Below are positions 8,905 through 16,238 of a stretch of 30,464 bases of DNA, piece after piece; positions within the stretch are counted from its first letter, which is position 1; the number at the start of each line of letters is the position of its first letter. The notes below the pieces were generated by a model. It worked only from the letters and a program-made list of their open reading frames with translations. It had not been told where the DNA came from and did no database searches. The stretch is taken from contig DCFT01000216.1 in NCBI GenBank assembly GCA_002319885.1, positions 1-30,464 of the forward strand, in the 5' to 3' direction. This DNA is from Bacteroidales bacterium UBA1797 (GTDB taxonomy: Bacteria; Bacteroidota; Bacteroidia; Bacteroidales; VadinHA17). The position numbers and the translations under genes were made by a program.

Positions 8905-11496
8905 TTATTCTGAAATTATGATTTTTGATGTTTTTAAGTCTTTTGGATCCGAACTGTTTCCATAGTAAACTTCATATTCGCCCGGAGCTACGGTCATTCT
9001 TACTGCCGGTCTGTCAAAAAACTCAAATGAGTCATAAGGCAAACTGATTACAGCCTGACATGTTTTTCCAGCAGCAATACTCAATCGTTGGAATCCCTTC
9101 AGGGTTTTTAGTGGTCCGTCACTGTCGTTTACTTTGTGAACATAAACCTGGACGATTTCGGTTCCATCACGTTTTCCAAGATTGGTAACAGGGATTGTAA
9201 GTACGATTGTTTCGTTATTCCTGATCGCTGTTGTGCTGAAATTTGCATCGCCAATAGAGAATGTTGTATAGCTTAAGCCAAACCCGAATGGGAATAATGG
9301 ATCGGACATGAAGCGGTAGGTACGACCTTTCATTGAATAATCTTCAAAGTCGGGCAACTGCTGAGAATTCTTATAGAATGTAACAGGTAGTTTTCCTGAT
9401 GGGTTATAATCGCCAAAAATGACATCGGCAACAGCCTGGCCCCCTGATTCGCCGGCATACCAGGCCTGAAGAATTGCGTCACAGCTTTCTGTTTCAGGTG
9501 TTAATGCAATTGCGGAACCGGAGCAGTTCACATATACTATTCTCTTCCCTGCCTCCTTCAATGCTTTCAGACAATTGCGCTGCACAGATGGTAATTCAAT
9601 GTTGGTGCGGTCACCATTTTTGAACCCCGGGTATGATACCGGCATTTCTTCACCTTCGAGCTGGCCAGAAAGTCCACCAACAAAAATTACTACATCATAT
9701 CCTTTAAGCTTTTTAATCAACCCGGTATAATCGATGTCGACTTCTTTGCCAAAGTCAAACTCTAAGTTTGCTTCCCAGTTGTTAAGTTGTGAATACCTTA
9801 ATACAATCTTATATTTCTTTCCGTTTTCAACTTCTATCGGAATTCTGGAGGGGAGCGTCCTCCAATTATCATACGCTATCAATGAACGGTCATTTACTAA
9901 CAATTCGAAATGACCTGTCGCACCACATTTGAATATAAGTTCTTCAGTTTTGGATGCTACAAACTCTGTTTCAAACAAACCTGAGAAACCCTCCAGTTTT
10001 ACGCCTGTTTCAAATTCATGCTGCCCTGCTACAGTTAATTTTATTGGGTTTATTATTTGCCGGGTAACGACAGCATCGCCTTTTCCTTCCCTGTTGTTCC
10101 AGTAAGTAGCTTTTATTCCGGGTTTCCCTTCAAATGAAAAATAGGAGAAATAGCTGTTCGTTACTTTATCTTCAGCCAGATCGCAGCCTTTGTCGTAAAA
10201 AACTTTACCGGCAGGAACTTTCGACGAAATTCCATCAAGAATAGAGATGGTCTTAAAAGGTGTTCCATTATAATTTCCCCAGAGCATTGGCATGTTGTTG
10301 GCATTTGGTCCTATAACTGCAACTTTTTCACCTTTACTTAATGGGAGAATATTGTTTTTATTCTGAAGGAGTGTCATCGATTCGAGTGCCATGTCTAATG
10401 CAAGTTTGCGATGTTCTTCATTGTTTATGACCGAAAGAGGGATTTTAGTCCATGGGACAATAGAATCGTCGTCCATTTCCCCCAGATCATAACGGCCTGT
10501 TAATACCCGCAGCAGATGTTTGTTGATCTCTTCTTCTTTAATAAGGCCCCGTGAAACAGCATCAGGTAATTTTTTAAAAGGATAGTCCTGCCACACACAT
10601 TCCACATCAGTTCCGGCTAAAACAGCTTTTGAAGCAGCATGTACGGCATCGGAAGAGACCTTATGACTTGTAAAAAAGTCAGTTATAGCACCACAATCGG
10701 AAACAACAAGGTATTTAAAACCCCAGTCATTACGAAGAATCTGTTGCAGTAACCTTGAATTACCGCAGCAAGGATCATCGTCTAGTCTCTGATAGGCGCA
10801 CATGACCTCACGTACATCGGCTTTCTGGACCAGCGATTTGAATGCTGGCAGATAAGTTTCGTACAAGTCACGGGGATCGATATTATTGAGATTAAGCTTG
10901 TGACGGCTCCACTCAGGGCCTGAATGTACAGCATAGTGCTTGGCACAAGCCAGCAGCTTTCTGTATCTGGCATCGGCAGGGCCCTGCAGTCCTTTCACTA
11001 CCGAAACGCCCATACGCGAAGTCAGATAAGGATCTTCCCCATAGGTCTCCTGGCCTCGCCCCCAGCGTGGGTCGCGGAAAATGTTGACATTTGGTGTCCA
11101 GACTGAAAGACTTAAGAAACGTTTGTTCTCTTGTCCCGACGCCCGGGCTTCATTAACTTTTGCACGGGCTTCATCAGAAGTTGCGTCGAAAATCCTGAAC
11201 AGTAATTGGTCATCGAACGAAGCTGCCATTCCAATCGGCTCCGGAAATACAGTTACATTGTTGTTGTTGGCATAGCCGTGAAGCGCTTCACTCCACCAGT
11301 TGAACCGCTTTATTCCCAAACGTGGAATCGCATCGGACTGGTCGCACATTAATACTGTTTTTTCTTCTAATGTAAGCCTCGAAATCAAATCCTTAGCCCG
11401 TTCTTCGGAACTTAATCCGGGGTTTTGATAGGGTAACTGTCCCAATAAATGCACAGAAAATAAAAGGCTTATGGCAATTAGTACTTCCTTTTTCAT
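8905..11496 (-). CDS. GH3 beta-xylosidase/beta-glucosidase with PA14 insert, exported
   Basis: An 863-residue exported exo-glycosidase, probably removing xylose from non-reducing ends of xylo-oligosaccharides. Order: signal peptide (cleavage near LLG|QL); GH3 N-terminal barrel with WWSEALHG, PRWGRGQETYGEDP, KHYAVHSGPE and nucleophile Asp267 in VVSDCGAI; second domain from about 370; a PA14 domain inserted at about 480-590; the rest of domain 2 with LEGEEM (acid/base Glu among 614-617); a fibronectin-III-like C-terminal domain after FGFGLSYT. WWSEALHG and RWGRGQETYGEDP are typical of the xylosidase-like GH3 branch. PA14 inserts are common in Bacteroidota GH3 enzymes and shape the substrate pocket. 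The gene lies 21 bp after the single CE1 gene and 19 bp before the double CE1 gene. Beta-glucosidase activity cannot be excluded. Confidence 0.92.
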   Translation of the reverse strand: MKKEVLIAISLLFSVHLLGQLPYQNPGLSSEERAKDLISRLTLEEKTVLMCDQSDAIPRLGIKRFNWWSEALHGYANNNNVTVFPEPIGMAASFDDQLLFRIFDATSDEARAKVNEARASGQENKRFLSLSVWTPNVNIFRDPRWGRGQETYGEDPYLTSRMGVSVVKGLQGPADARYRKLLACAKHYAVHSGPEWSRHKLNLNNIDPRDLYETYLPAFKSLVQKADVREVMCAYQRLDDDPCCGNSRLLQQILRNDWGFKYLVVSDCGAITDFFTSHKVSSDAVHAASKAVLAGTDVECVWQDYPFKKLPDAVSRGLIKEEEINKHLLRVLTGRYDLGEMDDDSIVPWTKIPLSVINNEEHRKLALDMALESMTLLQNKNNILPLSKGEKVAVIGPNANNMPMLWGNYNGTPFKTISILDGISSKVPAGKVFYDKGCDLAEDKVTNSYFSYFSFEGKPGIKATYWNNREGKGDAVVTRQIINPIKLTVAGQHEFETGVKLEGFSGLFETEFVASKTEELIFKCGATGHFELLVNDRSLIAYDNWRTLPSRIPIEVENGKKYKIVLRYSQLNNWEANLEFDFGKEVDIDYTGLIKKLKGYDVVIFVGGLSGQLEGEEMPVSYPGFKNGDRTNIELPSVQRNCLKALKEAGKRIVYVNCSGSAIALTPETESCDAILQAWYAGESGGQAVADVIFGDYNPSGKLPVTFYKNSQQLPDFEDYSMKGRTYRFMSDPLFPFGFGLSYTTFSIGDANFSTTAIRNNETIVLTIPVTNLGKRDGTEIVQVYVHKVNDSDGPLKTLKGFQRLSIAAGKTCQAVISLPYDSFEFFDRPAVRMTVAPGEYEVYYGNSSDPKDLKTSKIIISE

Positions 11497-11517
11497 CCGA
11501 AATGTTTAGCGTTAATA

Positions 11518-12624
11518 TTATTTGAACAAAAGCGGCGCAAGTTGATACAAGCTGCGTCTCCAGGTAAGAAATTCATGGGCGGTATTTTCGGAAACATAAG
11601 ACACAGCATTGAAGCCTGCTGACTTAAGATCTTCCACTGATTTTTTAACACCATCAGGATTTTCACGGCTTCCACAACTTATGAAAATAAGCTTAACCTT
11701 AGATTTGTCCTTAATTTCATCTGCTTTATAAATACCTCCGCTAAGAAGTGCCCAATAAGCGAACACGTCGGGTTTGTTGAGAGTTATAGTGTGGGTTTCC
11801 ATTCCACCCATCGATAATCCGGCCATAGCGCGGGAAGTCTGGGTGGCAATAGTACGGAAGCTGGCATCTACGTAAGGGATTAATTCATCGACAAGAACTG
11901 TCTGGAATGGAGTTATATCGAATTCCTTTATTTTACCAAATTTGACTTCATTTGTCATCCCATAGGTCATTACAATGATAAAGGGCTTGATCTTTCCTTC
12001 AGCAATCAGGTTATCCATAATCAGATTTGCATGACCCTGGTTACTCCAGGCGGTTTCATCCTCTCCCCAGCCGTGTTGCAGGTATAATACAGGATATCGT
12101 TCTGACTGATCTTTGTAATAATTTGGAGGTGTGTATACAAATGCCCGCCGCGAAGTACCTGTACTTTTTGAAGGGAATAGAATTTGCTGCACATTTCCAT
12201 GAGGAACATTTTTCAATTCGTAGAAATCCTGGTCATGAGCAGGTATTTCAATACCGCTTTCCCAACGGACAGAACCGTAGAAATTTAATGCACCCGGATC
12301 ATTAAACACTCCGCCATCAACCGTCAGATGGTAATAGTGAAATCCTTCATCCATGGCTATATCTGTAGTGCCCGTCCATGAACCGTCTTCTGCCTTAGTG
12401 AGCTTAGTGCCACCTTTTCCACCCAGAGTAACTGTTACGGTTTGTGCCAGCGGCGCTTCTATACGAAAACGGACATAGCCCTGGGAATTTACCTGTGGAT
12501 AATCTTTCCCGGGCTGGTTCAGTGTCGAAGGTTTAAAATCTTCGGTTATGCTTGTTTGTGCAGAACAAAAAGAACCGAATAAAATCAGTAGTACAATTGG
12601 TGCAATAATGTTCTTTTTCATCAT
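11518..12624 (-). CDS. CE1 esterase with N-terminal CBM48-like domain, exported
   Basis: A 368-residue exported esterase. After a signal peptide (cleavage near CSA|QT) an E-set/CBM48-like domain occupies about residues 40-135 and the CE1 alpha/beta-hydrolase about 145-368. Catalytic Ser271 is in GLSMGG and His350 in NTAHEF. The acidic member is less clear: where the double esterase has CGDND, this protein has CGSREN, so Glu may replace Asp, or the Asp in the following PDG may serve. The CBM48-CE1 layout matches Bacteroidota feruloyl esterases that free ferulic acid from arabinoxylan; acetyl xylan esterase is the alternative. Two ATG codons are adjacent (12624 and 12621), and either could start. 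It follows GH51 after a structured 126-bp spacer and precedes GH3 by 21 bp. Confidence 0.9.
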   Translation of the reverse strand: MMKKNIIAPIVLLILFGSFCSAQTSITEDFKPSTLNQPGKDYPQVNSQGYVRFRIEAPLAQTVTVTLGGKGGTKLTKAEDGSWTGTTDIAMDEGFHYYHLTVDGGVFNDPGALNFYGSVRWESGIEIPAHDQDFYELKNVPHGNVQQILFPSKSTGTSRRAFVYTPPNYYKDQSERYPVLYLQHGWGEDETAWSNQGHANLIMDNLIAEGKIKPFIIVMTYGMTNEVKFGKIKEFDITPFQTVLVDELIPYVDASFRTIATQTSRAMAGLSMGGMETHTITLNKPDVFAYWALLSGGIYKADEIKDKSKVKLIFISCGSRENPDGVKKSVEDLKSAGFNAVSYVSENTAHEFLTWRRSLYQLAPLLFK

Positions 12625-12673
12625 ATTTGATTTTTAAGTGTTTGCGAATTAATGGTACGATTTTTTTGTGTTT

Positions 12674-12732
12674 ATGAGACTTGCCTTATCACTCCTTCCG
12701 GCAGGCTGTTATCTCACTTTTTATTCTGAGAT
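12674..12732 (-). other. Spacer with alternative hairpins between GH51 and CE1 genes
   Basis: In the 126-bp gap, read in transcript sense, AUCUCA (12732-12727) can pair with UGAGAU (12716-12711) across a 10-nt loop. The UGAGA of that stem can instead pair with UCUCA just downstream (12679-12675), a fold that would also close UGCC/GGCA inside it. The two folds exclude each other. This is a longer gap than most in the operon and may tune expression of downstream genes or act in mRNA processing; function is unproven and the stems are short. Confidence 0.35.
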
Positions 12733-12750
12733 TGTCTTGAAATAATAGTT

Positions 12751-14292
12751 TTAATTCAAATTCTGTTTTTTTATACCAACATTAATTTGAGTAAATGAGT
12801 GAGCCGGAAAAGAGCAGACCACCTTGTTCTTTTCGGTTTTTATCTCTTTTACTGACGGTTTATATTCATCCTGTTTATCGAAAGTAAAAGCTTCATTCAG
12901 ATCGTTAGCACTCATAAGGTTCGATTCGGCTTTGCCGTCAAAATCGCCGGATAGTGAAATTATGTCGGCGCTGATTGCTTTGTCTTTGTGCCTGTTAACT
13001 ACATTGATTATTAAAGTGTTGGTCTCTTTCGAATATACAGTTGTTACATCAAGGTAAGGAATTCCTTTGAACAAAGGAGTATTGAAGGTATCGCACTGAA
13101 CGTAAGTATCAACAGAAGCTCCTCTGCAATTATTTGAGAACGATTTGAATATATAGAAAAGAGGTGTTTTGAACGTTCCCTTTTCTTTATCACTTCCCAG
13201 CAGTGAGGTCAGCATTGTGAAATTTGACATCTTAACTATATCAGCATGCCGGATAAATGAGTTAAAACACTGTGCTATAGGGAGGGCCGACAGAAGATTT
13301 CTTGACATGATTCCCCATTCATCCACAGAAATTGAGATTGGGTTCTTAAAATTGTTCATAACTCTGGCCACCTCAATCTCTGCAGCAGTTACATTTATCT
13401 TCTCTTCGAAATCTAACGCACTTTGACCCATGTAATCATAATAGTCAGGCGAGTTTTCCCAGTAACGGTGAATCGAAATATAATCAATCATATCTCCAAG
13501 TCCGGAAAGGACTTTTCTGTTCCAGTCAATCCATTGGCCGGATGATTCATAATAAGATGATCCGGAGGCTACTAATTTAATAGAGTTATCAACAGATTTC
13601 ATTGCTTTTGCTGCCTCCCTTCCAATCTTTACATAATCTTCAGCTGTCTTATGTCCAAGCTCCCATGGTGCTCCATCAACTTCATTCCCAAGGTCCCATA
13701 TCTTTAAGTTATAGGGATCGGGATGTCCGTTTTTTGCACGAAGATCAGAAAACCATGTTCCTTTTTTATAGTTGCAGTATTCCACCCAGTTACACGCATC
13801 AGTTATGTTACCGAGACCAAGATTCACGCAGACAATATTTTCACTTCCTATGGCTTTATTTAAAGCAATCCATTCATCAGTACCTACATGATTGTTATCG
13901 AGACCACCCCAGGCCAGGTTAATCCGGACCGGACGCTTATCCTTCGGACCAATACCGTCCTGCCAGTTGTAGCCGCTTACATAATTACCCCCTGGCCACC
14001 GCATGTTCGTAACCTTGAGCTCTTTCATGGCTTCAATATAATCTTTTCTGAAGCCGTTCTCATCTGCAAGCTTCGATGATGGATCATACAAATTCCCATA
14101 GAGTGTATTGAAGTTGACAGTATCGGGCAAACCCATCATTTTTCCGCTGAAATGAATAGGTTCCATGAATACACCGTAAATTTCAGGATCAATATCTCCG
14201 ATTTCTCTGGAGAGATCAATCTTAATTTTTGCATTCTGAGCAAATAAGGAAAGTGGCAACACCAGCAATACAAAAAGAACTATATTCTTCAT
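12751..14292 (-). CDS. GH51 alpha-L-arabinofuranosidase, exported
   Basis: Removes alpha-L-arabinofuranosyl side chains from arabinoxylan or arabino-oligosaccharides. 513 residues: signal peptide (cleavage near LFA|QN), a TIM barrel and a C-terminal beta-sandwich. Seen motifs: GVFMEPIHFSG near the N-terminus, NMRWPGGNYVSGYNW, WDLGNEVDG with acid/base Glu204, and SVDEWGI with nucleophile Glu325. The length of about 500 residues is usual for bacterial GH51, but the export signal is notable because many bacterial GH51 enzymes are intracellular. It is the second gene of the operon, 35 bp after GH43. Its product should work beside GH43 and the esterases in undressing xylan before or during GH3 trimming. 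Confidence 0.94.
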   Translation of the reverse strand: MKNIVLFVLLVLPLSLFAQNAKIKIDLSREIGDIDPEIYGVFMEPIHFSGKMMGLPDTVNFNTLYGNLYDPSSKLADENGFRKDYIEAMKELKVTNMRWPGGNYVSGYNWQDGIGPKDKRPVRINLAWGGLDNNHVGTDEWIALNKAIGSENIVCVNLGLGNITDACNWVEYCNYKKGTWFSDLRAKNGHPDPYNLKIWDLGNEVDGAPWELGHKTAEDYVKIGREAAKAMKSVDNSIKLVASGSSYYESSGQWIDWNRKVLSGLGDMIDYISIHRYWENSPDYYDYMGQSALDFEEKINVTAAEIEVARVMNNFKNPISISVDEWGIMSRNLLSALPIAQCFNSFIRHADIVKMSNFTMLTSLLGSDKEKGTFKTPLFYIFKSFSNNCRGASVDTYVQCDTFNTPLFKGIPYLDVTTVYSKETNTLIINVVNRHKDKAISADIISLSGDFDGKAESNLMSANDLNEAFTFDKQDEYKPSVKEIKTEKNKVVCSFPAHSFTQINVGIKKQNLN

Positions 14293-14327
14293 GGTAAATT
14301 AAGATTTGTATTTTAATTGTTTTTCAT

Positions 14328-15881
14328 TTATAACTGCATTCTGAACCAATCAAAATCAACATGTCCACCTGTTTCAATTGTGGCATAATTAAAGAGGCAA
14401 AATTTGTTCCCGGTAAATATTGTAAGATTAAATCGCATTGATAATTCATTTCCAAGAGGTTTGAATTCTTTATTGTCAAAGCTAAACTCAAAGGTTGCTT
14501 TCTTTGTACTGTTAGATGCAATGGTCCTCAGGTACACCGATGAATTATTTATTGCCAGAGAGTCTATTGCCTTGCCATTATTAACCATAATCAGGAATTT
14601 CGAACCTTTATTTTGTTTGACCGCTATATAAGCATAAGGGTCCTGAAAAACAGCCAGACCTGCAATATCACCAACTTTCATGTTTTTTACCTCCAAACTG
14701 GCAGTACCTATGGTTGGGATGGTCTGATCGTAATTCGCAAAGATCCTTTGGGTTAGGGTATTAGGGGCTTCAGGCAGTTTGGAAACAACTCTGGTTGTTT
14801 CTAAACTAAGGAATCCTGATCTTCTGGTGAGCGACCATTTGGTTGAGTCGGGGTTGTGGTTCCATCCCCACTGCATGCCCAGGGTCTTATCACTGAACTC
14901 ATCCGACGTTGGCAAATCCTCTATCGGATATTTTTTCCCAACATTTGGTTTTTTATATTTTACCACTCCTTTCCCATCAACTCCCACAACAGGCCAGTTA
15001 TCAACCCATGTTACCGGTTGCAATGAAGGGCAACGGCCAAATGGTCCACTGTCGACAAAGAGCAATGTCCACCACTCGTTTGTCTGTGTTTTGATAAGCG
15101 CCCCCTGATGGACTCCGAAGTTAATCCCTCTCGTCGTATCTCTGAGCACCACTTTTTGTTCATAGGGGCCGAAGATATTTTTAGAACGGAGAGCTACCTG
15201 GATACCATCAACACCTCCATAGGTGCAATACAAATAGTAATAATTGTTTATTTTATATACATGGGATCCTTCAAGACCCTCACGAATATCACCTGAATAA
15301 ACCAGCGAATCGTTACTTTTTGGAGCAAAAGTCTTATCCAGTTCAGTTATAAAGATCTTACCATAACCGTGGGCAACAAAAATTCTTCCGTCATCGTCGA
15401 AGAATAAGCCGGGGTCATAAAAACCTTTTGGTAGCTTTCTTATTTCCCATGGTCCCTCTGCTTTTGCGGCCGAACAAATAAAACCGCCTTCGTTGAGGGT
15501 GATAAACAGTAAATAATATTTACCGTTGTTATATTTTAAACTGGTCGCCCATTGTCCATGACCGTATCTTGAGCAACCATCAAGGTTATAACAAGGATTG
15601 AAATCGAAGCGGCGAACAGCATTACTGCAATACTCCCAATTCACAAGATCGTAAGATTTCAGAATTGTTACTCCCGGAAAGATGAACATGGTCGTGGAAA
15701 CCATGTAATAAGTGTCACCAACCAAAATCACATCAGGATCAGGAAAATCTGCAAAAATGACCGGGTTGGTATAAGTGCCATCATTGTTATCGCTGTGTGT
15801 TTTTTGGGCCAGCAGACAATTTACAGTGAATATTAATATTAATAAAACAACAGGAATTCTCCTTTTTCCGAAGTGAATCAT
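14328..15881 (-). CDS. GH43 beta-xylosidase/arabinofuranosidase with C-terminal beta-sandwich, exported
   Basis: A 517-residue exported GH43 enzyme, first gene of the operon. After the signal peptide (cleavage near LLA|QK) a five-bladed propeller carries the usual triad: base Asp48 in ADFPDPDV, pKa-modulating Asp156 in FYDPGLFFDDDG and acid Glu204 in LEGSHVYK. From about residue 320 a beta-sandwich domain follows (DEFSDKTLGMQWGWNHNPD onward), as in GH43 beta-xylosidases whose second domain closes the active site. This fits beta-xylosidase and/or alpha-L-arabinofuranosidase; the two cannot be separated here. GH51 follows 35 bp downstream. Upstream is a 357-bp spacer with a consensus -7 box, repeated half-sites and a strong leader hairpin, so operon transcription likely starts in front of this gene. 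Confidence 0.92.
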   Translation of the reverse strand: MIHFGKRRIPVVLLILIFTVNCLLAQKTHSDNNDGTYTNPVIFADFPDPDVILVGDTYYMVSTTMFIFPGVTILKSYDLVNWEYCSNAVRRFDFNPCYNLDGCSRYGHGQWATSLKYNNGKYYLLFITLNEGGFICSAAKAEGPWEIRKLPKGFYDPGLFFDDDGRIFVAHGYGKIFITELDKTFAPKSNDSLVYSGDIREGLEGSHVYKINNYYYLYCTYGGVDGIQVALRSKNIFGPYEQKVVLRDTTRGINFGVHQGALIKTQTNEWWTLLFVDSGPFGRCPSLQPVTWVDNWPVVGVDGKGVVKYKKPNVGKKYPIEDLPTSDEFSDKTLGMQWGWNHNPDSTKWSLTRRSGFLSLETTRVVSKLPEAPNTLTQRIFANYDQTIPTIGTASLEVKNMKVGDIAGLAVFQDPYAYIAVKQNKGSKFLIMVNNGKAIDSLAINNSSVYLRTIASNSTKKATFEFSFDNKEFKPLGNELSMRFNLTIFTGNKFCLFNYATIETGGHVDFDWFRMQL

Positions 15882-15909
15882 CCAATTCTTGTTTTTACAG
15901 GTTTAATTA

Positions 15910-15957
15910 AAGCGATAGGTTGCAGAGTACCCGACTAACAACTGCTTCCTATCGCTT
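15910..15957 (-). other. Strong hairpin in the GH43 5' leader
   Basis: AAGCGATAGG (15910-15919) and CCTATCGCTT (15948-15957) are a perfect 10-bp inverted repeat. Inside it GCAG (15922-15925) pairs with CTGC (15942-15945) after a symmetrical TT/TT internal loop, leaving a 16-nt apical loop. In transcript sense the hairpin ends 28 nt before the GH43 ATG. No long U-tract follows, so it is not a classic intrinsic terminator. It may be a structured leader, a processing or stability element, or an operator dyad. Confidence 0.6.
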
Positions 15958-16070
15958 AATAAACTAACTAAGAAACAACCAACAATACGTAATAATGATA
16001 GACTTAAAAAAGTGCACCTACCAATTAAAACATGTTTAACTAACCCTAAAAACCAAATAACTATTTGAAT

Positions 16071-16078
16071 CAAATGTA
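16071..16078 (-). promoter_or_regulatory. Predicted -7 box of the xylan operon promoter
   Basis: The minus strand reads TACATTTG, a perfect match to the Bacteroidota TAnnTTTG box. A TTTG at 16106-16103 lies 24 nt upstream, slightly longer than the usual spacing, as might be expected of an activator-dependent promoter. Transcription would start near 16064, giving a leader of about 180 nt that contains the hairpin at 15910-15957. Confidence 0.5.
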
Positions 16079-16101
16079 AATTATCCGGTATTCTAACTCT
16101 G

Positions 16102-16132
16102 TCAAATTTGAAATAACAACTATTAAATTTGA
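16102..16132 (-). repeat. Direct repeats spaced 21 bp, candidate HTCS operator
   Basis: On the minus strand TCAAATTT occurs at 16132-16125 and again at 16111-16104, a spacing of exactly 21 bp (two helical turns). That is the geometry AraC-type activators often bind. The second copy lies in a 10-bp palindrome, TCAAATTTGA. Another palindrome of the same half-site (ATTTGA-A-TCAAAT, 16063-16075) overlaps the -7 box. The adjacent HTCS ends in an AraC-type DNA-binding domain. The AT-rich background weakens the case. Confidence 0.45.
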
Positions 16133-16238
16133 TTCATATATAAAAAAGGAAATCATGCTATAAAATTTTTACAACAAAATGATCGATTTTAATAAGAGAA
16201 AACCAGCAGGGAACTAACGGAATCTAATCGCCAGCCAA

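Larger units (their letters stand above)
15882..16238. other. Regulatory spacer between HTCS and GH43 genes
   Basis: A 357-bp AT-rich gap with no convincing gene. From the HTCS side toward GH43 it holds repeated TCAAATTT half-sites, a -7 box, about 110 nt without obvious structure, and a 10-bp hairpin near the GH43 start. No clear terminator with a U-tract was seen just after the HTCS stop, so some HTCS transcripts may read through into the operon. Confidence 0.6.
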
